Assembly: GCA_022827835.1 (NCBI GenBank)
Contig: JAJEIO010000056.1
Coordinates: forward strand, 1-64,000
From: Candidatus Latescibacterota bacterium
GTDB taxonomy: Bacteria; Latescibacterota; UBA2968; UBA8231
Length of the DNA: 64,000 bases
Reading direction: 5' to 3'
The notes beneath the pieces are model-generated. The model saw only the letters and a list, made by a program, of their open reading frames with translations. It had not been told where the DNA came from and ran no database searches. This document shows, piece by piece, positions 16,725 through 25,437 of the stretch; the first letter of the stretch is position 1; each line of letters opens with the position of its first letter. Position numbers and translations under genes: made by a program.

Positions 16725-17378
16725 ATGAATCGGCTCTATCCGTTGATGCACCTAGCCGACAGTGCGCTGCCGGCTGGTGGTTATGCCTTTTCCAATGGCT
16801 TGGAGGGGGCTTATCAGTTGGGCTTGTTGGAAGCGCCTGGAGCGCTGGAAGAGTTCGTGCATTCGGCGCTGATGGCCGCGGCCTACGGCGAGATTCCCTT
16901 TATCCATTCCTGTTATGTTGAATCCGACGAAGAAATCGTGGCGGAAATGTTACATTTCTACGACGCGATGATCGCGGCTCCGGCGATGCGTCGGGCGAGT
17001 TTGATTTTGGGTAAGAATTGGTTGCGGCTGATGGCTGGGTTATACCCGGAGGTCAAGTTCGCAAACTTGCGGAGGGCGCACGCGCACTACACGGTGGTTT
17101 TCGGACTGGCGTTGAAGGCTGCGGGATTTGCACAAGCCGAGGCTCAGCAGCTCTACATGTTTCAAGTGCTTAGGGATCAGATGAGTGCCGCGGTGCGTCT
17201 CGGGATCGTCGGGCCGATGGAGGCTACGCGACGGCAATTGGGCCTGTATGTGTATTGCGAGGAATTGCTGGCGGAAGTTGCGGGGCGACCGTACTCACAA
17301 GCGACGCGTTGCGCGCCGCAACTCGACATTGCCCAGAGCGTACACGACGATCTCTATTCGCGCCTTTTCCAAAGTTGA
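16725..17378 (+). CDS. ureF: Urease accessory protein UreF, 217 aa
   Basis: ATG begins directly after the ureC stop codon. Seen: an LADSALPAGGYAFSNGLE start, IPFIHSCY, and a C-terminal RLGIVGPMEATR / CAPQLDIAQSVHDDLYSRLFQS, matching the helical UreF fold. Known: UreF joins UreD and UreG on apo-urease and acts on the UreG GTPase. No ureE gene lies between ureC and ureF, where it is often found. Length is slightly short but normal. Confidence 0.94.
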   Translation: MNRLYPLMHLADSALPAGGYAFSNGLEGAYQLGLLEAPGALEEFVHSALMAAAYGEIPFIHSCYVESDEEIVAEMLHFYDAMIAAPAMRRASLILGKNWLRLMAGLYPEVKFANLRRAHAHYTVVFGLALKAAGFAQAEAQQLYMFQVLRDQMSAAVRLGIVGPMEATRRQLGLYVYCEELLAEVAGRPYSQATRCAPQLDIAQSVHDDLYSRLFQS

Positions 17379-17387
17379 GAGGGATGT

Positions 17388-18113
17388 ATGGGACACGACC
17401 ACGACCACACACACGAGCCTCTTGACTCGCCTGGACTCTTTGCCGAGCGCGAAGGCTCGGACCCGCACCGCGATTTTTCCAACCGCGCCTTTACGGTGGG
17501 GATTGGCGGGCCGGTCGGCAGCGGCAAGACGGCGCTGTTGCAGGCTTTGTGCGAGAGGCTGCGCGACGAGTATAGCTTGGGGGTGGTCACCAACGACATC
17601 TTCACCCGCGAGGACGCCGAATTTTTGCTGCGGCACGAGGCGTTGGAACAGGAGCGCATCGTCGGCGTCGAGACTGGCGGCTGCCCGCACGCGGCGATCC
17701 GCGAGGATATTTCGCTGAATTTGAATGCGCTCGAAGACTTGATGGATCGTTTCACCGGGGGCATCGATTTACTGCTGGTCGAAAGCGGCGGCGACAACTT
17801 GGCGGCTCATTTTAGCCGCGAACTCGTCGATTATTCGGTGTACGTCATCGACGTGTCTGGTGGCGACAAAATTCCGCGCAAGGGCGGCCCGGGGACGACG
17901 CAGTCGGATCTACTGGTGATTAACAAGACCGATCTGGCCGAGATGGTGGGGGCGGATCTGGGGGTGATGGATCGCGATGCCAAGAAGATGCGCGGCGAGG
18001 GGCCGACGGTTTTTGCTTGTATCAAGGATCGGGAGGGGTTGGAGACGATTGTCGGGTATATTCTCACGGCGCGGGAGAGGGCGTTGCTGGCAGAAGTTGC
18101 TAAAAACAGGTGA
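17388..18113 (+). CDS. ureG: Urease accessory GTPase UreG with His-rich N terminus, 241 aa
   Basis: ATG after GAGAGGGATGT. Seen: the N terminus carries five His within ten residues (GHDHDHTHE), then GGPVGSGKTALL (P-loop), TNDIFTREDAEFL, ETGGCPHAAIRED with the nickel-binding Cys-Pro-His, VESGGDNLAA and NKTDLA (guanine specificity). Known: UreG delivers nickel with GTP hydrolysis, getting it from UreE. Inferred: because UreE is missing here, the His-rich extension may store or accept nickel itself. It is the last gene of the island. Confidence 0.96.
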   Translation: MGHDHDHTHEPLDSPGLFAEREGSDPHRDFSNRAFTVGIGGPVGSGKTALLQALCERLRDEYSLGVVTNDIFTREDAEFLLRHEALEQERIVGVETGGCPHAAIREDISLNLNALEDLMDRFTGGIDLLLVESGGDNLAAHFSRELVDYSVYVIDVSGGDKIPRKGGPGTTQSDLLVINKTDLAEMVGADLGVMDRDAKKMRGEGPTVFACIKDREGLETIVGYILTARERALLAEVAKNR

Positions 18114-18234
18114 ACACCGATAAGGGGCAATGATCTCTAGCGTTCCCAAGGGCTGTCTAAGGTCAGGATGCGAATGTAAGCAGAAAAAATAGCGATATAA
18201 TAGCTGTATATATGAATGGACTTTTTAGTTGTAT

Positions 18235-18624
18235 TCAGTGTCCCCTGTGCACGACTAAAGCAGCGACCTGTTCGGCCAGTCGGATCGCTTCCTTGGCCGT
18301 TTCTACATCGGGGTTTTCTGATCCCTCCATCGGATAGCGCACCGTCGTCCCATACTCGCCCAAAATTTCGGCAGCCGACATCAGTGTCTCAAAGGCTGGT
18401 TCGCGTGCCATGCATAGCTGCGTAAGATAAACGAGATCATGTACAAAACGGAAAGGGACTGAGTGAGCGATCAGATAGCCCTTCAGATATTTCTCGGCGC
18501 ATTGCTGAGCGTGATAGCAGGCCATCCCCGGCAGGGGCTTTTCTGGCCCCAATGCCCGACGGGCCATATCCAGATCTTGGTCGGCCTTCTCGAACCACTC
18601 TTGTTCAGGCGATACGTCGCTCAT
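18235..18624 (-). CDS. HEPN-domain protein (MNT/HEPN module), 129 aa
   Basis: ATG lies inside the end of the MNT gene (20-base overlap), the usual layout of such pairs. Seen: EWFEKADQDLDMARRAL, a YHAQQCAEKYLKGYLIAH helix and VHDLVYL, which are the HEPN helices with the conserved His. Known: HEPN proteins of this small class are RNases or targets of adenylylation by the partner MNT protein, forming a toxin-antitoxin pair. Length is typical. The N-terminal acidic stretch is normal. It faces the ureG end; about 120 bp without genes separate them. Confidence 0.88.
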   Translation of the reverse strand: MSDVSPEQEWFEKADQDLDMARRALGPEKPLPGMACYHAQQCAEKYLKGYLIAHSVPFRFVHDLVYLTQLCMAREPAFETLMSAAEILGEYGTTVRYPMEGSENPDVETAKEAIRLAEQVAALVVHRGH

Positions 18625-18949
18625 ACAGCACTTTCCCCTCTTCCAGCACTTTGTGAATCAAGGAATACGGGTCATCGCGCTGCTCGGCGAGGATTTCTGG
18701 AGAGCGGATAACCACATCGACGGGCAGGACGAAACGCTCGGCAATCGCCCGACGAATTGGATTGCCATGCTGTGGCCGTCCTGCGTCTGTACGGAGCACA
18801 ACCAGCAGATCCACATCGCTGTGCGCTCCAACCTCTCCGCGAGCATGGCTGCCGAAGAGAATGATCTGTTCTGGATCAAAGCGTTCGACAATTAGTTGCG
18901 CTATAGCTTGGATCGTAGCGCTGTCGATATGGGCTTCAATGGCATTCAT
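18605..18949 (-). CDS. MNT-type minimal nucleotidyltransferase (antitoxin of HEPN), 114 aa
   Basis: Seen: LFGSHARGEVGAHSDVDLLV at residues 33-52, i.e. the GSx10DxD signature of Pol-beta-fold nucleotidyltransferases, and a second Asp in VDVVIRSP. Known: MntA-type proteins modify and silence the HEPN toxin. The start is the ATG in the frame that immediately precedes MNAIEAHI. It is the upstream gene of the pair, so the antitoxin is made first. A 93-bp block of this gene (18672-18764) is duplicated at 25138-25230 as a remnant. Confidence 0.9.
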   Translation of the reverse strand: MNAIEAHIDSATIQAIAQLIVERFDPEQIILFGSHARGEVGAHSDVDLLVVLRTDAGRPQHGNPIRRAIAERFVLPVDVVIRSPEILAEQRDDPYSLIHKVLEEGKVLYERRIA

Positions 18950-18980
18950 AAGCGTCCCTTGCCATAAGCATATTCCGTTT

Positions 18981-19222
18981 GATTACGGTACTCTACTCAG
19001 ACGGATTCTTGAGGATACGTTTGGGCGGGAAAGACACGACGGGGTGACCGCAGATCTTCTCCTTCTTGCGAAGGTCTTCGCAGATTGCGTGTAAGTCAAA
19101 CTGGAATTTGGCCGCGTGGGCATCTCTTATCTTTCTAATTTCTTCGACAATAGGATCCTTCATTCTTCTTCTCCAATTAGCTCTTCAGGCGAGCAAATGA
19201 CGGGACACTGATAGCCCTGCTG
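18981..19222. repeat. Long duplicated block A, copy 1 (242 bp)
   Basis: This block matches 26287-26528 at a constant offset of 7306 bp with scattered substitutions. It covers a 56-aa antitoxin-like gene and the last 20 codons of a PIN toxin. Confidence 0.9.
18993..19163 (-). CDS. Small antitoxin-like protein, copy 1, 56 aa
   Basis: Too short for routine ORF calling. The sequence starts MKDPIVEEIRKIRDAHAAKF and ends with an SFPPKR-type basic tail. Its start overlaps the stop of a PIN remnant (ATGA). The same gene recurs at 26299-26469 with six substitutions or so. Known to me: short proteins of this look sit beside PIN toxins in many genomes. Inferred: an accessory or antitoxin. In this copy the toxin is destroyed, so the gene may be an orphan antitoxin still expressed from upstream. 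Confidence 0.65.
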   Translation of the reverse strand: MKDPIVEEIRKIRDAHAAKFQFDLHAICEDLRKKEKICGHPVVSFPPKRILKNPSE

Positions 19223-19245
19223 ACATAGCAGTCAAAATCCGATCA
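19160..19245 (-). pseudogene. Remnant of a PIN-domain toxin (C-terminal 20 codons)
   Basis: The reading frame QQGYQCPVICSPEELIGEEE matches the C terminus of the intact PIN gene at 26466. Immediately upstream the sequence jumps to a piece matching the codons for DFDCYV of that gene, in another frame. About 275 bp have been lost. Confidence 0.75.
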
Positions 19246-19282
19246 GCCAATCACCCCGAGTGCGAAACAGTATCCACTATAA

Positions 19283-19546
19283 TCACTGCTGATGCTTCTT
19301 CCTAATGGCCTCGGCAGCGGCCTTCTTGGCGTTCTTGGCCGGGGCAATGGCATAGCCTCCCGGTCCCAAATCGAGACGGCTAAAGACCTGATATGGCGTT
19401 TCGGCTGTTGGTACCTTGGATGCTAACGCCGCATACGCTTGGAGGCCGCGTTTGAGCACCTCTGAGATGGGAAGGCCGGTCTGGTTGCACAAAACGGACA
19501 AGGTAGCTTCGGCATCGTCGTCGAGTTGGATCGTTCTAGTACCCAT
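19283..19546 (-). CDS. Ribbon-helix-helix-like antitoxin, 87 aa
   Basis: Start ATG with GGGAG upstream. Seen: TRTIQLDDDAEATL as the N-terminal strand and helix, ISEVLKRGLQAY as the second helix, and a Lys/Ala-rich C-terminal tail (KNAKKAAAEAIRKKHQQ). The pattern fits an RHH DNA-binding antitoxin with a toxin-binding tail. Known: such genes are normally followed by a toxin, but the next genes downstream are the PIN remnant and the 56-aa protein, so the cognate toxin may be the lost PIN. Confidence in RHH assignment is moderate. Confidence 0.6.
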   Translation of the reverse strand: MGTRTIQLDDDAEATLSVLCNQTGLPISEVLKRGLQAYAALASKVPTAETPYQVFSRLDLGPGGYAIAPAKNAKKAAAEAIRKKHQQ

Positions 19547-19640
19547 CTGAAACTCCCGTTGTTGGCTGTAAGACCGTTTTTGAAAACTGCGTATTCATCA
19601 GAAATATCAAGGCTCGCGAGTACGAACACAAGGTTCGCAC

Positions 19641-22274
19641 CTACTTGGTTTTCTCCTGTAACTGCTGCCGCACGTCCTTCCCATCGACCATTTGCTCAGC
19701 GATGATGAACAGGCCCTTGCCATCGCTTGACCGCTCCCAAAGAGCGCCAATGGTCCTCTTCTCGTTAGTATCGGACGTTTCGGCAATATGCGCGCCTTTG
19801 TATTCGACGACGAGGAGACGACCGTCGTTTAGCAAGGCGACAAAGTCTGGGTAAAACTTGTCCGTTGCGGTGGGTAGCCAAAACGAGTTGGGATGGCGCG
19901 CTACATTGCGAATCCAGTACTTCACTGCTGTCAGACTGTCGATGACCTGAGCGCATTGCATTTCCTCGCCGTCGTCTGCACCATCAAAAGCGGGAACGCG
20001 ATCCGGGCCTAAAAAGTGCTTGCGCGGCTTCCAGCGCCCGCGATAGCGCCGTTGATCCCCGTACATGTTGTCTGTGAATGTGAAGGCATCGTCAAACGAG
20101 ATCGTTGTATTGGCCTCGGGCACCAAGAGGTACTGCTGATAGACGCTGCTTCGTTCCTTTTGGCGAATGGCCGCGATTTTGTTCTCGATTTTCTTGGCGA
20201 GTAGGAACTTACAACGCATTAGCGCGGCGATGGTCATGCCGCGTGTGTTGATCAGGTGGTTGACCAGATCGCGCAGCCATTTGAGCAGTTCGCTTTGGTG
20301 AATGTCCATCTGGCGCACTTGTCGATCGAGCCATAGGACGAGTGTCTCGGCGGTCCAACCTTCGACGGCGATGTCCAGCGCCAATTGCTCCTCTTCGCTG
20401 GCGAACTGGTAGGAGATGCGATTGCCGTCGAGGTCTATTGCAAAGCTGCGCGCCGTCTCGCGGATAGTGAATTCCTGTTCGTCCATCTTTGGCGAATAAT
20501 CGAGTAGCGACCAGTCGTGGTATTCCATGAACACATCCGTATCGGCAAATTCCAAGGTGCCTTGGATTTCCGACATGAGACGTGGGACGTTGAATGGCTG
20601 CCCTTGTTCGGCTGGGGATATGTGTTCCTCGACTGCGGCGCGGTGTTGGGCAACGGCTGTGGCGAATCCTTTTCGCTCCTGCTCGGGTAACGTCTCGGAA
20701 ATCGCCTGCTCGTGGTCCTGATTGATCCAGCCAGTAATTGCGATTTCGACCTGTCCTTCAGCGGTTTCGCGCACCTGCAATCCGTCGTACTCTGCCTCTT
20801 TGAGTTCAGACAGGATTTCCGGGGTTGCCGGAGTCGCATATTTGAATACTGGCTCCGGCTTTTCCTGCGGGCTGAACAAGTCTCTCTGGAAGTCGAGCGT
20901 ATGTTGCACCGACTCGATGTTGTCGAGGGCCTCGTCTTCCTCAAAGCCCATATCTACCAATTTGTCGGCCAAAGCACGCGCCGCCTCGCCAAAAGACGGC
21001 TCGGACAGGAAGGCGTAGGCTTTGTTGAGGTCGGATGTTTGGCGTTGCTTGGCGTAAGGCATCCGCAGCACACGGCCGAGCAGTTGTTCGACGTCTGTCG
21101 CGCTTTGGATGCGCGATACGGAGCAGAAAATGTAGGCGAAGGAGCAGTCCCATCCTTCCTTGAGCGCCTCGATTGTAATGACGTATTCGATGGGACAGGT
21201 GCGGTCGAATAAATCAATGCCGTCGAGTTCGCGTTGGTCGCCGGTGGCGATGGCGATTTTGCTTTCCGGGATTTGCTCAATGTCCATCAGGTGATTTTTC
21301 AGCGCCTCGACTGTCACTTCTTGATTTTTCGGCTGTGCTTGGAACAAGACGATGGGACGGATGTAGTCGGCATCGTCCTTGGCCGTCTCTGCAAGCGAAG
21401 CACGGGCGTTAATGGCCCCGGTCACTGCGTTCTGCCAAGTGTCGTGCTCGGCAAGCATGATGGGCAGTTTGATCATTTCTTCGCGTTTGAGTTCTTGAGC
21501 AGTGACGCTGTACAGGATGTTCGACTTGCGCTGCGGCGTTGCCGTGAATTAGACGATGGCGCAGGGGTTGACTCGCGCCTGCATCTCTCGCGTCAGGCCG
21601 GTGACGGCGTTGTGCGCTTCATCGACGATCATCAATGGACGGTGCCGATGTAGCAGGTTGTCGAAGGAGAATTTGACGGTGCCATTATCCAGCTTTTCCA
21701 AACCCGGTGCGGTATCCCGGACGCCGGAGAAGTGCGGTTCCATTTCTTCGTTGTGGGCGTACACCTTGCGCCCTTCGGTGCTTTTTACCCGCAGCGTTTG
21801 AATGGTGCCGACCACAATGCAGCAGTGGTCGCGCAGGTCGTGCGGCCGGATATGGGTGAAGTCGGTGATGTCGAATACGCGCACGCGGCCGTCGAAAGCG
21901 TCGTCCAGCGTTTGTCGATACGCATGGCGGGTGTTTTTCAGGGCTTCGACTGTCTGCCGACGGATGGTATTGGTCGGCACTAGCCACAGTACCAGCGGAT
22001 AGTCTTTTTCGACCCAAGCATTGCGGGCGATGGAGACGGCGTGGGCGGCGAGGATTGTTTTGCCGCCGCCGGTGGGTAGGCGCAGGCAGACGTAGGGAAT
22101 GTCTGGCAATTCTTTTAGCGGTGCATAAGATTCGGCATAGCCTCTAAGCCGCGCGGCCTGCTCTGACTCTTGGGTTATGGCTTCGTAGGCGTTTTTGGGT
22201 CCGGCGATACGCGCTTCCTCGAAGAAGCGGCGCAAGACGGAGAGGGTGTCGGCTTGATATTGTTTTAGCTGCAT
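19641..22274 (-). pseudogene. Type III restriction enzyme subunit Res, interrupted by one in-frame TAA
   Basis: The frame is continuous for 878 codons except for TAA at 21549-21551, which splits 241 N-terminal codons from a 611-aa downstream frame opening at 21476. Seen: Walker A PTGGGKTILAAH, DEAH-type box IVDEAHNAV, and after the stop FTATP (helicase motif III), a motif VI region and near the C terminus PDFVALLNDGRLLVVEYKGAH, a PD-(D/E)xK nuclease. Known: this is the Res layout of type III systems. The stop replaces the residue just before FTATP, probably a Glu (GAA to TAA). Either the gene is inactivated or the base is an assembly error. The methylase is intact. Confidence 0.9.
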
Positions 22275-22277
22275 GGA

Positions 22278-23810
22278 TTAGGTGCGCGCTTTGATATCGT
22301 AGGGCGTCTGTTTGAAGACGATGTCCTCTCGGTCGAGCGTCGCTGGCGTCAAGCGCGACTGTTCACCGTAGATCGTGAGCGGCCCGGAGAAATTGGCATC
22401 CTTGCGCACAATTTCTTCCCGAATCGCGGCGAGGGTTGCACGGGTCAAGACATTGCCTTTGTCGCCGAGGATGCCGTTGTACAGCAGGGCATAAGCGCGG
22501 CCATCGTGCAGACCGAGGTAGGGGGAAGCGGTGTTGCCGCGCCACGGATGTCCGGTTTCGCTGAAATAGACGTGGGCGGCGAGCACGGAAAAGCGAATGT
22601 CGGAGCGGATGTGTCCTTCCTCGTCGAATACGGGTGGGCCGAGGCGGTAGAAGCGGAAGCCGCCGCCGCCTTGCCAGCCGACGCTTTTGGAGATGCCGCC
22701 TTGTTCGCCGTCAATCACTTTGTTCAGGCGCGGGACGCAATGGCTAACGGCGTGTTCGCCCATTTCAATGCCGATGTAGCGGCGGCCCATCTTGTGCGCT
22801 ACGGCGGCGGTGGTGCCGGAGCCGAGGAAGGAGTCGAGGACGAGGTCGCCGGGGTTGGTGGCGACGATAAGAACCTGCTTAAGCAACTTTTCAGGTTTTG
22901 GAGTAAGGAATATCTCCCCGCTGTTGCCTATCAACTGACGAACCTCTTGCTTCGCTTCTGCATTGGTTCCTGAATCTGAATGAGGCCACCAAGTAGCAGG
23001 CACTACACCGTCTTTTGCTTCCGCCAAAAATTTCTTTATTCTCGGAATTGAGTCACCGTCTTGTCCCCACCAAATTCGATTATCTGAGTTCAATTTGTTG
23101 AAGATATCTTTGGATATTCGCCAATATGTGCCAGTCGGAGGAAGATGTACGCGACCGGAAGGAGAGATAATCTCATATGTTCCCAAACTATAATAGTTGC
23201 GTGCTTGGACTGCATTGGTTGTCCAAGGCCCTCTATGATCATTGTCTGGATTAGAATAATTCCCTGTAGCCTTATCAGAGCGAGGTAAAAGATTTGGATA
23301 CCATTGAGATTTTGACCGGGCGTAACAAATAATATGGTCGTGCATGTCAGAGAGGTACTTTGCTGAATTCTTAACGGTATAGACTTTCTGCCAAACGACA
23401 TTCGAGATCAGATTATTGCGTCCAAACATCTCGTCCATAATGACTTTAAGGTAGTGGCCTTCGTTATCGTCAATGGACACCCAGATAGAGCCATCCTCCG
23501 CGAGCAGTTCGCGCAAGAGTTCGAGGCGCGGCCACATCATCGCCAGCCACTTGCTATGTTCGAGATTGTCGTCGTAGTGCTCGAAGGCCGAACGCGTGTT
23601 ATACGGTGGGTCGATGTAGATGCACTTCACTTGGCCGGCGTAGAACGGTAGAAGTGCTTTGAGTGCTTCCAGATTGTCGCCTTGGATGAGCATGTTGGCG
23701 GCGTCTGGGTCGCCGGTGGAAAGGTCAGGGGATTCTTCGAGGAGGCGATAGGGGACGCGGGCGGCGGCGTGGATGTCGGCGTCTCGCGTTAGCCAGTTCA
23801 GGGTCGGCAT
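22278..23810 (-). CDS. Type III DNA methyltransferase subunit Mod, 510 aa
   Basis: ATG overlaps the stop of the pentapeptide gene by one base (TAATG). Seen: YIDPPYNT (motif IV) near residue 90, DSFLGSGTTA (motif I) near 335 and GIEMGEH. The DPPY-before-FxGxG order marks a beta-class adenine methyltransferase. The middle region of about 200 residues would hold target recognition and is AT-richer than the rest, a sign of exchange. Known: Mod works alone as a methylase and with Res as a nuclease. Its stop is three bases before the Res start. A deleted partial copy lies at 26990-27224. Confidence 0.92.
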   Translation of the reverse strand: MPTLNWLTRDADIHAAARVPYRLLEESPDLSTGDPDAANMLIQGDNLEALKALLPFYAGQVKCIYIDPPYNTRSAFEHYDDNLEHSKWLAMMWPRLELLRELLAEDGSIWVSIDDNEGHYLKVIMDEMFGRNNLISNVVWQKVYTVKNSAKYLSDMHDHIICYARSKSQWYPNLLPRSDKATGNYSNPDNDHRGPWTTNAVQARNYYSLGTYEIISPSGRVHLPPTGTYWRISKDIFNKLNSDNRIWWGQDGDSIPRIKKFLAEAKDGVVPATWWPHSDSGTNAEAKQEVRQLIGNSGEIFLTPKPEKLLKQVLIVATNPGDLVLDSFLGSGTTAAVAHKMGRRYIGIEMGEHAVSHCVPRLNKVIDGEQGGISKSVGWQGGGGFRFYRLGPPVFDEEGHIRSDIRFSVLAAHVYFSETGHPWRGNTASPYLGLHDGRAYALLYNGILGDKGNVLTRATLAAIREEIVRKDANFSGPLTIYGEQSRLTPATLDREDIVFKQTPYDIKART

Positions 23811-25141
23811 TAGCTATCGTCCTCCGGGACTTCTGACATGGCTTGCTCGTATTCGGCGATCCATTGTTTGGCTTCTTCTGCGGTGTAGGCTCCAATGGCA
23901 CCGATGTTTTCTGGCAGTTCATAGCTTTCCGGAATATCGATGTGTCGCCTCAATCTATATCGTAGCCACGTTGCTTGATCTTCAGATAAGCCTTCGACGA
24001 GGGAGTCCATGTCTTTTTGGCTTAATCCGCCTGCAAAAATTACCTCCGATAGATCGCTTTCTTTGTCAATCTGTCCCTTAATACGATCTTGAAAAGACAT
24101 AGGATCCCCATCTACACTTCCGGTCCCTTGTAGTCGTGCCCCTCGCAGGGCGGCTCCTTGAAGTTGTACTAGGAACAGCATAGCCCCTTGCAGTTGTGTT
24201 TCGACAAGGTTCGCTGCTTGCAGTCGTATCTCAACAAGGTTCGCTGCTTGCAGTTGTGCCATAGCAAGTATTGATCCTTGTAGTTGTGTCTCGACAAGGG
24301 AAGCTCCTTGTAGTTGTGCCCTATTGAGTATTGATCTTTGCAGTTGTGCCCTGTCAAGCGTAGTTCCTTGCAGTTGTGCCTCGACAAGGTTCGCTGCTTG
24401 CAGTTGTGCCCTATAAAGATTGGCCTTTTGCAAATGTGCCCTATAAAGATCGGCCTTTTGCAAATGTGCTCCTACCAGAGTAGCCTTCCATAAACGCGCT
24501 TCTTGGAGATATGCTCCATTCAGCCAGCTTTCCTGTAAGTTGATATGGCAGTTTTTGAAAACCTTATGCTTCTGCACGAAAAGCAGCGTCAGCAGGCTTT
24601 GGATTTCTTCCGAAGGTTTCGACTTGTGCTTTTCCCGATACTTATCTTCGCCCGTCGTCTGGCGGATATGGGCGCAGAGAATGTCGAGCACCGTCTGACG
24701 CAAATTTTCCGTGTCTTCCGCTAAATGGAAGAGTTCGTAGGCCCCGCCTAGGCGCACGGAGTCCTTTTCGTGCCCTAGGTGTTCGATGGCGTTTTTCAGG
24801 CGATCCTGCCGTTGGCCCTGCTCGGTCTTCGAAACAGCATCGGCCTGCGCTTTCGAGGCGTCGGCTTGCGCTTCCGAGGTCTTCTCCATCGCCTTGGCGC
24901 GCCTGTAGGACATCAGGGCTTGCAGGGCGATCAAGATGCCGCCCATGCCGATTCCTAGGAATTTCAGAGCCTCGTATTTTGGTTCCCTGTTTTGAGCTAC
25001 CCCTAAAAGATTGGAAATCCAATCGGGATTTTCGGAGAACATGACGACCACAAAAACCACTACTAAGACGACGAGCAGGACGATGAGAGCAGTCTGAAAG
25101 ATCGAAAAAAGATTATCTCTGATTTTAGAAAAAAGTTTCAT
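23810..25141 (-). CDS. Membrane protein with pentapeptide-repeat domain, 443 aa
   Basis: The ATG at MKLFSKIRD is chosen; the frame before it lies in a degenerate copy of the MNT gene. Seen: a strong membrane helix at residues 13-32 (Leu/Val-rich), a second hydrophobic stretch near 55-75, a charged Gln/Ala coiled segment, an AIEHLGHEKDSVRLGGAYELF block, then from about 205 to 345 some 28 A(N/D)L-type pentapeptides, several spelled AQLQG. A C-terminal acidic end (VPEDDS) follows. Known: such repeats form a right-handed square helix that can mimic DNA. Its single-base overlap with mod suggests a link to the R-M unit; role unknown. Confidence 0.75.
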   Translation of the reverse strand: MKLFSKIRDNLFSIFQTALIVLLVVLVVVFVVVMFSENPDWISNLLGVAQNREPKYEALKFLGIGMGGILIALQALMSYRRAKAMEKTSEAQADASKAQADAVSKTEQGQRQDRLKNAIEHLGHEKDSVRLGGAYELFHLAEDTENLRQTVLDILCAHIRQTTGEDKYREKHKSKPSEEIQSLLTLLFVQKHKVFKNCHINLQESWLNGAYLQEARLWKATLVGAHLQKADLYRAHLQKANLYRAQLQAANLVEAQLQGTTLDRAQLQRSILNRAQLQGASLVETQLQGSILAMAQLQAANLVEIRLQAANLVETQLQGAMLFLVQLQGAALRGARLQGTGSVDGDPMSFQDRIKGQIDKESDLSEVIFAGGLSQKDMDSLVEGLSEDQATWLRYRLRRHIDIPESYELPENIGAIGAYTAEEAKQWIAEYEQAMSEVPEDDS

Positions 25142-25230
25142 CGCGCTGCTCGGCGAGAACTTCTGGAGAGCGGATAACCACATCAACGGGCAGGACGAAA
25201 CGCTCGGTAATCGCTCGACGAATCGGATTG
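25138..25230 (-). pseudogene. Remnant of an MNT nucleotidyltransferase gene (block B copy)
   Basis: Bases 25138-25230 match 18672-18764 of the intact MNT gene with few changes. The signature GSx10DxD part is missing, so it cannot encode an enzyme. It supplies the region just upstream of the pentapeptide gene start. Confidence 0.75.
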
Positions 25231-25252
25231 GCCGTCTGCTACCATGCCGTCG

Positions 25253-25435
25253 TTAGGGAATTGGTTGGACTGGCGGAGAAAGAACAACCCTGCCGCTTTT
25301 TTCTTGTTTTTGCCTTGCATCTTCTAGAATGCGATCAAGGTCGAAATCCATAGATTTTGCCAAGGCTTCTTTAATCCTTCTTGTCTCTTGGATAATTTCA
25401 TCCGTGGTTTCTTCTTCGTTCATTGGTGTCATCAT
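25253..25435 (-). CDS. Small acidic antitoxin-like protein, 60 aa
   Basis: The ATG at 25435 lies seven bases after GGAG in the end of the PIN gene and just past its TGA. Seen: a first half rich in Glu/Thr (NEEETTDEIIQETRRIKEAL), a DFDLDRILEDARQKQEKSGR helix and a VVLSPP tail. It resembles the 56-aa proteins (FDLHAICEDLRKQEK, VSLPP) in the order of motifs though not in detail. Inferred: third component of a DUF433-PIN toxin-antitoxin set. A direct function is not known to me. Confidence 0.6.
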   Translation of the reverse strand: MMTPMNEEETTDEIIQETRRIKEALAKSMDFDLDRILEDARQKQEKSGRVVLSPPVQPIP

Positions 25436-25437
25436 AA

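Noticed and set aside
19641..22274. Recoding of TAA as an amino acid to explain the Res stop
   Set aside because: Several intact genes in the window end in TAA without extension (for example mod and the pentapeptide gene), so TAA is a normal stop here.
24160..24480. Tandem DNA repeats as a CRISPR or VNTR
   Set aside because: These are the degenerate 15-bp codon units of the pentapeptide-repeat protein in one continuous frame.
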